Source of the DNA: Spirochaetales bacterium | GTDB taxonomy: Bacteria; Spirochaetota; Spirochaetia; DSM-27196; SLST01 | Direction: 5' to 3' | Length of the DNA stretch: 41,118 nt | Assembly: GCA_007127335.1 (NCBI GenBank) | Contig: SKZO01000320.1 | Coordinates: 1 to 41,118 of the forward strand | In this document: positions 28,000 through 36,540 of the stretch, piece by piece | How positions within the stretch are numbered: position 1 is the first letter of the stretch | How the letters are laid out: the number at the start of each line of letters is the position of its first letter | Position numbers and translations under genes: made by a program | Notes under the pieces: model-generated | The model's database searches: none | What the model was told of the DNA's origin: nothing | What the model saw: only the letters and a program-made list of their open reading frames with translations

Positions 28000-28440
28000 T
28001 CAGAAGATGTCGAGTTCGGGCTCCGGGCCGGAGTCCTCGTCCTCGATCTCGCCGTCCTGCGTCTCCGCCGTGTCGACCTCCGCAGGGGCAGCCGGTTCGT
28101 CCGGCGTCGGCGTCGGCGTCGGCGTCGGCCCGCGCGCCGAAGGCTCGGCGATCTGCGCCGACTGCTCTACGCCGGCGGTAGCGTCGCCGGTCGGCGGCGC
28201 CGGCTCATTGACGGTGTCCTCGAGCTCGTCGAGATGTCTGAGCGCCGCGACGATGCCCGCCTCAATCTCTTCCTGGTCGCTCTTGAACGCCGCGATCAGC
28301 GTCTCGAGCTCCAAAACACGCTTCTCGTAGCTCTCCAGCCGTTCCTTGAGCGTGCTGTTTTCCGCCGAGAGCGCCCGAATGCGGGAAACCGCGGTGTGAA
28401 CTCGCTCTTCCAGACTGCGAATCTGCTCGAGACTGATCAT
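28000..28440 (-). CDS. Coiled-coil protein (ZapB-like position) with Pro-Thr repeat linker
   Basis: SLEERVHTAVSRIRALSAENSTLKERLESYEKRVLELE coiled coil; TPTPTPTPDEPA repeat; abuts zapA. Confidence 0.7.
   Translation of the reverse strand: MISLEQIRSLEERVHTAVSRIRALSAENSTLKERLESYEKRVLELETLIAAFKSDQEEIEAGIVAALRHLDELEDTVNEPAPPTGDATAGVEQSAQIAEPSARGPTPTPTPTPDEPAAPAEVDTAETQDGEIEDEDSGPEPELDIF
28103..28129. repeat. GGCGTC hexanucleotide tandem repeat (4.5 units) inside the coiled-coil gene
   Basis: ggcgtcggcgtcggcgtcggcgtcggc. Confidence 0.9.
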
Positions 28441-28446
28441 GCTTCC

Positions 28447-28803
28447 CTATTCGAGGGCGCTCTTCGCTCGCCCTACGAGCTCGCGAAACGCGTCCCGGTC
28501 CTCAATCGCGAGATTGGAGAGTGCTTTCCGGTTCATCTGGACATTGGCGAGTCTCAGGCCGTGCATAAACCTGCTGTACGACATGCCCTCAGCGCGGCAT
28601 CCTGCCGAGATCCGCGTGATCCACAGCGACCGGAAATCACGCTTCTTGTTCTTCCTGTCGCGATATGCATAGGTCAGGCTCTTGGCGACCGCGTCCTTCG
28701 CGGTGCGGTAGAGTTTGCTCCTGCGACCCCAGTATCCCTTCGCCTGTCTGAGAATCTTCTTGCGATGGTCCTTTCGTCGCGTTCCGTCAACTGCGCGTGG
28801 CAT
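28447..28803 (-). CDS. rplT: 50S ribosomal protein L20
   Basis: MPRAVDGTRRKDHRKKILRQAKGYWGRRSKLYRTAKDAVAKSL. Confidence 0.98.
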   Translation of the reverse strand: MPRAVDGTRRKDHRKKILRQAKGYWGRRSKLYRTAKDAVAKSLTYAYRDRKNKKRDFRSLWITRISAGCRAEGMSYSRFMHGLRLANVQMNRKALSNLAIEDRDAFRELVGRAKSALE

Positions 28804-28829
28804 TTCCCTGCTCCTTCGTGGGGTTCCGG

Positions 28830-29027
28830 TTAATCGTAGGGAAGCAGCGCCTTCGCGCGCTTCTGCTCGGCGTGGCTGAGAATCCCGGCCTTACGCAGGT
28901 GCCTTTTCCGCTTGGCGCCCTTCTTCGTCAGGATGTGTCGCAGCCCCTGCTTCTTGTACTTGATCTTTCCCGTTGCGGTCGTCTTGTACCGCTTCGCCGC
29001 GGCCCGACGTGTCTTCATCTTCGGCAT
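28830..29027 (-). CDS. rpmI: 50S ribosomal protein L35
   Basis: [33 protein letters not shown]. Confidence 0.98.
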   Translation of the reverse strand: MPKMKTRRAAAKRYKTTATGKIKYKKQGLRHILTKKGAKRKRHLRKAGILSHAEQKRAKALLPYD

Positions 29028-29052
29028 ATACTCTCCTATCCCCGTCTTCGGG

Positions 29053-29574
29053 TCAGGCTTTCTTGGACTTCGGACTGATGATCATCGACATGAACCGCCC
29101 CTCCATGGCCGGTGGACGGTCGACGACGATTTCACGATCGAGCAGGTCGAGCACCTTGCCGAGGACGACCTTTCCGCGCTCCGTGTGAGCAAGCTCACGG
29201 CCCCGGAACCTGATGGTCACCTTGACCTTCGCACCTTTATCCAGGAACTCGGCGACATGCTTCGCTTTGAACTCGAGATCGTGGGTGTCGATCTTCGGTT
29301 GCATGCGGATCTCCTTCAGTTCCTGTTGCTTCTGCCTTTTCTTGTTCTCCCGGTTCTTCTTCTCCAGGTCGAACTTGTACTTCCCGTAGTCGAGGAGACG
29401 ACACACGGGAGGATTTGCATTCGGCGCGATCTCGACGAGATCTACCCCTCGCTCCTGTGCCATCTGTCTGGCTTCAAGAGTCGGGGTGATCCCGAGCTGA
29501 TTATTGTCTTCGTCGATCAGGCGCACCTCACGCACCCGGATCATATCGTTGACCCGTAAGTCCTTTGTAGCCAA
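29053..29574 (-). CDS. infC: Translation initiation factor IF-3 (TTG start)
   Basis: [24 protein letters not shown]; first in-frame start is TTG at 29574, preceded immediately by an in-frame TGA. Confidence 0.96.
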   Translation of the reverse strand: MATKDLRVNDMIRVREVRLIDEDNNQLGITPTLEARQMAQERGVDLVEIAPNANPPVCRLLDYGKYKFDLEKKNRENKKRQKQQELKEIRMQPKIDTHDLEFKAKHVAEFLDKGAKVKVTIRFRGRELAHTERGKVVLGKVLDLLDREIVVDRPPAMEGRFMSMIISPKSKKA

Positions 29575-29609
29575 TCAACCCCCTTCCTTCGTTCCTTTCC
29601 GGAGGATAC

Positions 29610-29638
29610 AGAATACCATCGCGCGATCGCAGAGTCAA
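29610..29638 (-). promoter_or_regulatory. Predicted sigma70 promoter of infC-rpmI-rplT
   Basis: Minus strand TTGACT-N17-TATTCT; the -35 overlaps the metW stop codon. Confidence 0.65.
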
Positions 29639-30252
29639 ACGCTCTTTCGTCCGTCTACGCCCTGAAGAAGGAAGCAACACTCGGTGGCGAAGAGATTTGC
29701 ATACCGCGGTGGCACGTGCCGTTCGTGCCGCAGATCGATCGTTCTGAGAACCGGGATGTCGAGCCGCGAGCAGAGATCCACGAAGTCACGGCGCGTGCAG
29801 AAGTGGATGTTCGGCGTGTCGTACCACTCGTAGGGAAGGTCCCGGTTGACCGGCATGCGACCGAGCAGGAGGAGCTGTGCCCGGTTGATGAGGTACCCGA
29901 AGTTCGGGAAGTTGACGATTGCGCGGCGGCCCACCCGGACCATTTCGCGCAGCAGCATGACCGGCTGGTGCAACGCCTGGAGCGTCTCGTTGAGGATGAC
30001 GTAGTCGTAGCTTCCCGTCGCGTACTCCTTCAGCCCTTCGTCGAGATCGCCCTGGAAGACGCTGATACCCTTCGCGAGGCACTCGCGGATCTTCGCCTCC
30101 TCGATCTCCACTCCACGGCCGCGGATGTCGCGAGTCACCATGAGCTGGTGCAGGAGCTCGCCGTCGCCGCAGCCGAGATCGAGCACCGTACTGCGCGGCT
30201 CAATGAGCCCGATGATCTGGTCGTAGCTGAATCGGTGCGGGCCTCTATCCAT
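29635..30252 (-). CDS. metW: Methionine biosynthesis protein MetW
   Basis: [14 protein letters not shown]-like motif ([17 protein letters not shown]); 8-bp overlap with metX. Confidence 0.88.
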   Translation of the reverse strand: MDRGPHRFSYDQIIGLIEPRSTVLDLGCGDGELLHQLMVTRDIRGRGVEIEEAKIRECLAKGISVFQGDLDEGLKEYATGSYDYVILNETLQALHQPVMLLREMVRVGRRAIVNFPNFGYLINRAQLLLLGRMPVNRDLPYEWYDTPNIHFCTRRDFVDLCSRLDIPVLRTIDLRHERHVPPRYANLFATECCFLLQGVDGRKSV

Positions 30253-31396
30253 CGCGTCGTACCGTTTCCAGAACCGTATGGAGAAACGAGCCGATGAGCG
30301 CGCCCTGCCGTTCGGTCTCCAGGAGAAAGGAGTCGTGTCCGTAGGGGCAGTCGAGCTCGGTATAGCTCACATCCTTCCGTCTTCGCATCAGCGCCACGAC
30401 GATCTCCTTCCCCTGATAGCTCGGGTAGAGCCAGTCCGACGAGTAACTGACGACCAGGAACTTGCTCTTTGTCTTCTCGAAGGCCCGTTCGAGCGACCCG
30501 TACTTCCCCCCGAGGTCGAAGTAGTCGATCGCCTTGGAGAGGTAGATGTAGGTGTTCGCGTCGAAACGGTCGACGAAGGTTCCCCCCTGATACTCGAGGT
30601 AACTCTCGACCTCGAACTGGTCTGAGAAATCGAACCCGAATTGCTCTCGCTCCTGGAGCCGTCGTCCGAATTTCGTGTGCATGGACGCGTCCGAGAGATA
30701 GGTGATGTGGCCGATCATCCGCGCGATGGCAAGTCCGCGTGCCGGGGGCTCCTTCCCGTAGTAGTCTCCGTTGTTCCATCCCGCGTCGGACATGATCGCG
30801 TTCCGGCCCACGGCGTTGAAGGCGATTCCCTGCGCGCTGAGGCGGGCCGTTGAGGCGAGAACGATGGCCCCGGCCACGGCGTCCGGGTAGCTGATCGTCC
30901 ACTGGAGCGCCTGCATGCCTCCCATCGATCCGCCGGCTACGGCGAGGAGACGGTCGATGCCGAGATGACGAACGAGGCGGTGCTGAACGTTGACCATGTC
31001 CTCAATCGTGATCACGGGGAAGGAGAGCCCGTACGGTCTGCCGGTCGCCGGGTCGAGCGAACCCGGACCCGTGGTTCCCCGGCACCCACCGAGCACGTTC
31101 GAGCAGATCACGTAATAGCGGTTGGTGTCGAACGGCCTCGCGGGGCCGATCATCGTGTCCCACCACCCGGGTCTCCGGTCGGTCTGCTGATGAAAGCCCG
31201 CGGCATGGGCATCGCCGCTGAAGGCGTGCAGGATGAGCACTGCGTTCGTCCGGTCTGCATTCAGCGATCCGTACGTCTCGTACCGGACGGTGATCGGACC
31301 GAAACGTCGGCCGCTCTCGAGAAGCAGCGGATCCTCGCCTGCTCCGGCGAAGGTGATGTCTTGCGGCGCGACGATGCCGACGCCGGAACTGTCCAT
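30245..31396 (-). CDS. metX: Homoserine O-acetyltransferase
   Basis: [32 protein letters not shown] nucleophile elbow, CPYGHDSFL. Confidence 0.93.
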   Translation of the reverse strand: MDSSGVGIVAPQDITFAGAGEDPLLLESGRRFGPITVRYETYGSLNADRTNAVLILHAFSGDAHAAGFHQQTDRRPGWWDTMIGPARPFDTNRYYVICSNVLGGCRGTTGPGSLDPATGRPYGLSFPVITIEDMVNVQHRLVRHLGIDRLLAVAGGSMGGMQALQWTISYPDAVAGAIVLASTARLSAQGIAFNAVGRNAIMSDAGWNNGDYYGKEPPARGLAIARMIGHITYLSDASMHTKFGRRLQEREQFGFDFSDQFEVESYLEYQGGTFVDRFDANTYIYLSKAIDYFDLGGKYGSLERAFEKTKSKFLVVSYSSDWLYPSYQGKEIVVALMRRRKDVSYTELDCPYGHDSFLLETERQGALIGSFLHTVLETVRRDG

Positions 31397-31402
31397 GGGG
31401 CA

Positions 31403-31430
31403 ATGGTACGTACGAACGGCACGGTGTCAA
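31403..31430 (-). promoter_or_regulatory. Predicted promoter of metX, -10 six nt from ATG
   Basis: Minus strand TTGACA-N16-TACCAT-tgcccc-ATG. Confidence 0.55.
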
Positions 31431-31431
31431 T

Positions 31432-31461
31432 GGTTCGCCGCGATTCGGTTCGCCGCGATTC
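31432..31461. repeat. Two tandem copies of 15-bp GGTTCGCCGCGATTC
   Basis: 31432-31446 and 31447-31461 identical. Confidence 0.9.
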
Positions 31462-31474
31462 GGCGCGCGACGAA

Positions 31475-31503
31475 TTGATCCAGGGCGACGGACGTGTTAT
31501 CAT
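31475..31503 (+). promoter_or_regulatory. Predicted promoter of the 31512 membrane protein gene, -10 eight nt from GTG
   Basis: TTGATC-N17-TATCAT-cccggcct-GTG. Confidence 0.5.
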
Positions 31504-31511
31504 CCCGGCCT

Positions 31512-32165
31512 GTGCACGTATTCCTGATTGCCTCGGTGCCGCTGGCGTATGTCTATCTCCTTGTGTTGCGCGAACAGACCGGTCGCACGTCGGCCATGAC
31601 GGCCGTCCCCGCTCTGAAAGGGGCTCTCGCGTACCTGATCCTTCTCGTCCCGCTGCTCCTCATGCGCCGGTTCGTCGCGAGACCGTACGATGGGGCCGGT
31701 CTCTATCTCTATGCATCGGTCTACGACTACGTCCTCCCGGTGTTGCTGTTGTTCGCGCTCTACCTGCGATTCACGCGGGACGTCGGGGGGCTCACCGCCG
31801 ACGAACGCTTCCTTTCGCTCGTATCGTTCTATGCCGGGGCGTTTGCGCTCGCGGGCGTTCTGGACCTGTTTCTCCGGGCCGACTATCACGGCCCCTACGA
31901 GCTGTTCATGCTTCCCGCGCTTCGGATCGGGGTCATGCTGATCCTGCCGTCGCTCTACTATCAGTTCAGCACTGAGACCTTCTGGGTCCGCTATCTGTAT
32001 CTGGGACTGATCGCCGCTCTTCCCTGGGTGACCGGATTCGTCCCGCTGCTCTCAGCCATGTACCTGGGGCTCTTCGCGGCGCTTCTCACGGGGCTCCTCT
32101 TCTTCGGTGGACTGGCGGTTGCGTACCTGGCCAGCGGGGGACCCAATCGCTACCGCCTGGGGTGA
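31512..32165 (+). CDS. Hypothetical multi-pass membrane protein
   Basis: Hydrophobic helices throughout; GTG at 31512 (in frame with the track ORF) matches promoter spacing. Confidence 0.65.
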   Translation: MHVFLIASVPLAYVYLLVLREQTGRTSAMTAVPALKGALAYLILLVPLLLMRRFVARPYDGAGLYLYASVYDYVLPVLLLFALYLRFTRDVGGLTADERFLSLVSFYAGAFALAGVLDLFLRADYHGPYELFMLPALRIGVMLILPSLYYQFSTETFWVRYLYLGLIAALPWVTGFVPLLSAMYLGLFAALLTGLLFFGGLAVAYLASGGPNRYRLG

Positions 32166-32199
32166 TGACCCGGTGCCTGTTCCGGCTTGTTCGGCACGG

Positions 32200-33024
32200 A
32201 TGCGGCTGATGCGGACCTGCGCTCTGCTGCTCGCGGGACTGGCGTTGACCGGATGCGGGCCGCAGCTGCTCTTCGTGGGAGATCCTGTGCTCGAAACGAC
32301 GCTCTTCGATCGGGACGGGTTTGAGCGCAGGGTCAACCGGGCGGCGAGCACGGCAGGATACCGGGCCCTGGTCTTCTGGCCACCGCAGCCGTCTCTGGAG
32401 ACGATGAACGTGTTCAGCGCGATCGAGGCTCACGGCGCCGAGGTTGTCGTGCTGAGCCCGTACCTCTCCTTGATGGCCGACGAGATTGCCGCGAGACTGC
32501 CCCATCTTTCGTTCGTCGGCTACTACGGTCGCGAGGTCATCCCGAACCTGACCTGGATTCGTTTCGATCCGGTGCCGGCGCTTCGGGACGCCGGGAGACT
32601 GGTCGCCGAGTGGGTGTTCGCCGGCGCCGGTCGTCGTGCCGTCATGTTCGTCGACGAGACGAACCCGGTGGCGCGCGAGGAGGCCGCCGCGTTTGCGGCC
32701 GGGTACGACGAGCAGGCGGAGGTCGGGCTCGAGAGGATCGCCTTCTCCGCGACTCCTGCCCGCGAGGACGTGCGCACCCGAGTCCGGTCCGTCGCTCGCG
32801 ACGGGGATCGCGCGCTCGTGCTGATGCTCGGAAGCGCGACCGGCTGGGCCCTTGAAGCTGCGAGGGACGAGGACGTGAAGGTCGTCATTCGCCACGCAGC
32901 GATGCCGGATCCCCCGGGACAGGTCCTTCTTGTCGTCCAGGACGATCTCGCCGCCGGCCTGTCCGCCGCGCTCGCAACCGATGCCCCTGCTGTTGTCGTG
33001 CCGTCGGTCGTCCGCCGCCGCTGA
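32200..33024 (+). CDS. Putative lipoprotein with periplasmic-binding-protein-like fold
   Basis: Signal peptide plus lipobox (MRTCALLLAGLALTGCGPQ); alternating alpha/beta pattern (RRAVMFVDETNPVAREEAAAFAAGY). Confidence 0.6.
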   Translation: MRLMRTCALLLAGLALTGCGPQLLFVGDPVLETTLFDRDGFERRVNRAASTAGYRALVFWPPQPSLETMNVFSAIEAHGAEVVVLSPYLSLMADEIAARLPHLSFVGYYGREVIPNLTWIRFDPVPALRDAGRLVAEWVFAGAGRRAVMFVDETNPVAREEAAAFAAGYDEQAEVGLERIAFSATPAREDVRTRVRSVARDGDRALVLMLGSATGWALEAARDEDVKVVIRHAAMPDPPGQVLLVVQDDLAAGLSAALATDAPAVVVPSVVRRR

Positions 33025-33050
33025 TCGACGTCGGGCTCACGGAAAAGTGT

Positions 33051-33079
33051 TTGACATGGCATAGGCCGGGAAATATACT
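33051..33079 (+). promoter_or_regulatory. Predicted sigma70 promoter of flaA
   Basis: TTGACA-N17-TATACT. Confidence 0.8.
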
Positions 33080-33130
33080 CGGGAGAGTCTGGGTAGTATG
33101 CTGTTTTTTTGCAGGAAAAGGAGCTGGAGC

Positions 33131-33880
33131 ATGAAACGAGGCATAGTGGTCTCGATACTGCTGATCGTGTTGCTCGCCGCTGCGGCCGTCGCAAACCAAC
33201 CGACGGTCAACCTCCAATCCATCGTTCTCGAAGACTTCAATGACGGAGAGAGCCGGTGGATCGTGCGTGGCGGCAAGTTTCTCGCGGTCGACGAGGAGAA
33301 CGGCCGGTACGAGTGGCCCTTCCGCTACCAGTTGGTCGAAGGCGTGTGGCCTGAGGCGATGCGACGGCCCGACGCAGAGACCCCCGCCGTGCTCGGCGTT
33401 CAGGCCTCTTTCACCCGGCGGGGATACAACTATCTGGAGTTCATACCCGTTGAGGATGAGGATGACGAGGACGGCAACCCCATTCCGCGTCCGATAACGA
33501 TCCCCGGCAGGCCCCTGGCGATCGACCTCTGGGCGTGGGGCTCGAACTACAACTACTACCTCGAAGCGCAGGTTCGCGACTATCGCGGGATCGTGCACAC
33601 GCTGAAGCTTGGAGATCTCGGGTTCGCGGGCTGGAGGAATCTCAGCGCTGAGATCCCGAACTACATTCCGCGTGCGGTACGGTTCGTCCCTGCGCGCAGG
33701 CAGATGGATCTCGTCAAGATCGTGCTGTGGACCCGGCCGCAGGAGTCTGTGGCAGGATTCCACTTCTATCTCGACCAGATCAAGGTCCTCACGGATGTGT
33801 TCGAGACCCCGTTCGACGGCGAACGCCTGGCCAACCCCGAGTTCGTTCGGGAGGTCTGGGGCGTCGAGCAGAGACAGTAG
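33131..33880 (+). CDS. flaA: Flagellar filament outer layer protein FlaA
   Basis: Signal peptide; ESRWIVRGGKFLAVDEENGRYEWPFRYQLVEGVWPEAMR, LGVQASFTRRGYNYLEFIP. Confidence 0.88.
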   Translation: MKRGIVVSILLIVLLAAAAVANQPTVNLQSIVLEDFNDGESRWIVRGGKFLAVDEENGRYEWPFRYQLVEGVWPEAMRRPDAETPAVLGVQASFTRRGYNYLEFIPVEDEDDEDGNPIPRPITIPGRPLAIDLWAWGSNYNYYLEAQVRDYRGIVHTLKLGDLGFAGWRNLSAEIPNYIPRAVRFVPARRQMDLVKIVLWTRPQESVAGFHFYLDQIKVLTDVFETPFDGERLANPEFVREVWGVEQRQ

Positions 33881-33889
33881 GAGAGACCG

Positions 33890-34597
33890 ATGAAGCGAAC
33901 ACTGCTGTGCACCCTGTTGGTTCTCGCCGCGACCGCGGTCGCGAGTGCGCAACAGGATGATAATCAGGCCCTTGCCGCAAACCTCGGAAGAGACACCGCG
34001 CAGCAACGCCTGCAGGAGATCTCAGTATCGAAGTTCGAGGATTCGGGATTCTGGCGCGTCTACATGCCAATTGACCAGGGAGTCATAGAGGCGCGCAGGT
34101 TCGAAGGCGGGCCACTTGCCAAGCAACCGCTCGCAGAGGAGGAGGCGATCGGCATCGCCACTCCCGATCGCTATGTGCTGGGCGTGAAGGCATCGTTCTT
34201 CCGGCGGCAGAATGCCGAGATCTACATACAGCCGATCCGTCCGCTGCAGATTCCCGGCATCACCAAGACGATCAGCGTCTGGGTGGTCGGCCGGAACAAC
34301 AACCATCTGCTCTCGGTCGTCGTGGCCGACTACTTCGGCAACGTCAATGTGCTTCGGATGGGGAGGCTGAACTTCTCCGGATGGAAGCAGTTGACGACTA
34401 CCGTTCCGCCGACGCTCGTGCAGCGTGACTTCCACTACAGCGATCGGATGGGCGTCCAGATTCTGGGCTTCATGATTGAGCCCGAGCTCATGGAGACCTA
34501 CGGGACCTACTACGTGTACTTTGACGGACTGACGGCACTCACCGACCTCTTCGCCGAAGAGAGCCGCGACCCGGACGACATGATAGACTCCTGGTGA
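33890..34597 (+). CDS. flaA: Second FlaA-family sheath protein
   Basis: Same FlaA layout (LGVKASFFRRQNAEIYIQPIRPLQIPGITKTISVWVVGRNNNHLLSVVVADYFGN), tandem to the first. Confidence 0.85.
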   Translation: MKRTLLCTLLVLAATAVASAQQDDNQALAANLGRDTAQQRLQEISVSKFEDSGFWRVYMPIDQGVIEARRFEGGPLAKQPLAEEEAIGIATPDRYVLGVKASFFRRQNAEIYIQPIRPLQIPGITKTISVWVVGRNNNHLLSVVVADYFGNVNVLRMGRLNFSGWKQLTTTVPPTLVQRDFHYSDRMGVQILGFMIEPELMETYGTYYVYFDGLTALTDLFAEESRDPDDMIDSW

Positions 34598-34621
34598 GAC
34601 CTTTCCTGATGTGACCTGCGC

Positions 34622-34643
34622 AAGGCCGCCTCCGGGCGGTCTT
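34622..34643. terminator. Hairpin between convergent flaA and nrdR
   Basis: AAGGCCGCC-TCCG-GGCGGTCTT followed by TG. Confidence 0.55.
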
Positions 34644-34649
34644 TGCCGC

Positions 34650-35138
34650 TCACCCGTTTGGCGATTCACCGTGGTCGGCGGCTGATCCCTTCAGGGCCTC
34701 AATCTCACGCACGAACTCTTCTACATCCTCGAAGTTGCGGTAGACGGACGCGAAGCGGACATAGGCGACGCGGTCGAGCTCGTAGAGCCTGGTGAGTACC
34801 ATCTCGCCGAGTCGCTGAGACGGAATCTCGTGATTCGACCGACCGACGATCATCGACTCGTCCTCGATCTGGTTGAGGATCTCCTCAACCCGGTCCCGGC
34901 CAATCGGGCGCTTTCGGATCGCCTGCCGGATGCCCCGTTCGAGCTTCTCGCGGTCGTACGGCTCTCGTCCGCCACTCGCCTTGATCACCATCAGCGGCTG
35001 TTCCTCGACTCGTTCGTACGAGGTATACCGGTACCCGCATCCGGTGCACTCACGCCGGCGGCGGATACTCGTGCCGTCGGCGAGGGTGCGAGATTCAACT
35101 ACTCTGTCTTCAAGTCCGTGGCAACGTGGGCATCGCAT
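34650..35138 (-). CDS. nrdR: Transcriptional repressor NrdR
   Basis: MRCPRCHGLEDRVVESR, IRRRRECTGCGYRYTSYERVE zinc ribbon, ATP-cone. Confidence 0.96.
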   Translation of the reverse strand: MRCPRCHGLEDRVVESRTLADGTSIRRRRECTGCGYRYTSYERVEEQPLMVIKASGGREPYDREKLERGIRQAIRKRPIGRDRVEEILNQIEDESMIVGRSNHEIPSQRLGEMVLTRLYELDRVAYVRFASVYRNFEDVEEFVREIEALKGSAADHGESPNG

Positions 35139-35154
35139 GGTCGTACCTGGAGTG

Positions 35155-35168
35155 ACACTCTATGGTGT
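35155..35168. promoter_or_regulatory. NrdR-box-like palindrome upstream of nrdR
   Basis: ACACTCTATGGTGT (minus strand ACACCATAGAGTGT). Confidence 0.35.
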
Positions 35169-35241
35169 GCCGAGCAAATGCGCAAGCGGGGCCTTTGTGA
35201 TCGGTTGTCGAATGCCGCGTGATCGGCCATACTGCCGCGCG

Positions 35242-36540
35242 ATGTATCACATGTCCCGTTACTGTTTTCGTCTCTTCCTGGTGGTCGCCCTTGCCGTCCT
35301 CGTTGGAGGCCGGCACGCGGATGCTCAGACGGCTCCCCGGCTGAGGGAGCCCGACTGGTCGGAGGTCCCGCAGGTCGAGCCGCCTCCGCGACACTCGGCC
35401 CGCTCGGTGATCCTGGTGGACGTCGACTCCCGCACGGTCCTCCACGCGCATAATCCGGATCTCGTGGTCCCGCCGGCCAGTCTCACGAAAGTCGTGGCGA
35501 TCGACGCGGCGCTCGTCGCTGCCGAGCGGGGTGAAGTGTCGCTGGAAACGACCTTTGTGCCGCCGGAGGTCTCGTGGTTCGAACGCCAGCCGGCCGGGTC
35601 GTCGCTGATGTTCCTCGGGCCGGGGCAGGAGCTCAATCTCGACGATCTGCTGACCGGCCTCGCGGTTGCGTCCGGCAACGATGCCGCGATTGCACTCGCG
35701 ATGATGCTCGACGGCAGCGTGCCGGCCTTTGCCGATAGGATGAACGCGAGGATGCGCGAGCTGGGGCTCGTGGACCCATTCTTCGTCGAGCCGAGTGGAC
35801 TGAGTCCACAGAACTCGATCACCGCCAGGAGCTTTGCGAGATTCGTGCTCGCTCACCTGGAACGGTTTCCTGATACAACCGAGCGGTACTTTGGCCTGCA
35901 GACGTACACCTATCCGGATGATCGCCACCGGGTGTCGCCCGCCGCCGGGAGACCGATCACGCAGGCCAATCGTAATCTCCTGCTCTGGGACTTCCACGGC
36001 ACCGACGGCCTGAAGACGGGCTACATAGGCGCATCCGGGTACCATCTCGCCGCGACGGCCGTCCGCGACGGCCGCCGACTGCTCGTCGTGGTCCTTGGCA
36101 TTGATGCAGATTCCCATGCTGTGGGAGGCGCACTGCGGGCCGCGGAGGCAGCGGAACTGTTGGAGTACGGCTTCCGGCATTTCGAGCTCGTCCGCCTTGG
36201 ATACCCGGATCCTGACCCGGTGCGCGTCTATCGCGGGCGCGAGTCGTACGTCGTTCCCGATGGTCCGCCCGAGCTGGTCGTCTCGGTGCCCGCGGCGCAG
36301 CGCGACCGCATCATCGGGTTCCGCGAGCAGGAGGAGGCGATCGTCGCCCCGTCACCCGGGGTGGCCGTCGGGCGGGTCGGGGTGCGGATTGGCTCCGTTG
36401 AGCTCGTCTCTCATCCACTGCAGCTGCCGGCCCAGGAGGTGGGCGGATTCTGGCGTCGAATATGGGACGGCTTTCTGCTCGTCCTTCGCAGGATCGCGGA
36501 CCGCATGGGAGGACGGGAAGCGCCTATGAAATTCCTGTGA
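35242..36540 (+). CDS. dacA: D-alanyl-D-alanine carboxypeptidase (PBP5/DacA-like)
   Basis: PASLTKVVAIDAAL (SxxK), SGNDAAIAL (SxN), KTGYIGASGYHLAATA (KTG); signal peptide after ATG 35242. Confidence 0.88.
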   Translation: MYHMSRYCFRLFLVVALAVLVGGRHADAQTAPRLREPDWSEVPQVEPPPRHSARSVILVDVDSRTVLHAHNPDLVVPPASLTKVVAIDAALVAAERGEVSLETTFVPPEVSWFERQPAGSSLMFLGPGQELNLDDLLTGLAVASGNDAAIALAMMLDGSVPAFADRMNARMRELGLVDPFFVEPSGLSPQNSITARSFARFVLAHLERFPDTTERYFGLQTYTYPDDRHRVSPAAGRPITQANRNLLLWDFHGTDGLKTGYIGASGYHLAATAVRDGRRLLVVVLGIDADSHAVGGALRAAEAAELLEYGFRHFELVRLGYPDPDPVRVYRGRESYVVPDGPPELVVSVPAAQRDRIIGFREQEEAIVAPSPGVAVGRVGVRIGSVELVSHPLQLPAQEVGGFWRRIWDGFLLVLRRIADRMGGREAPMKFL

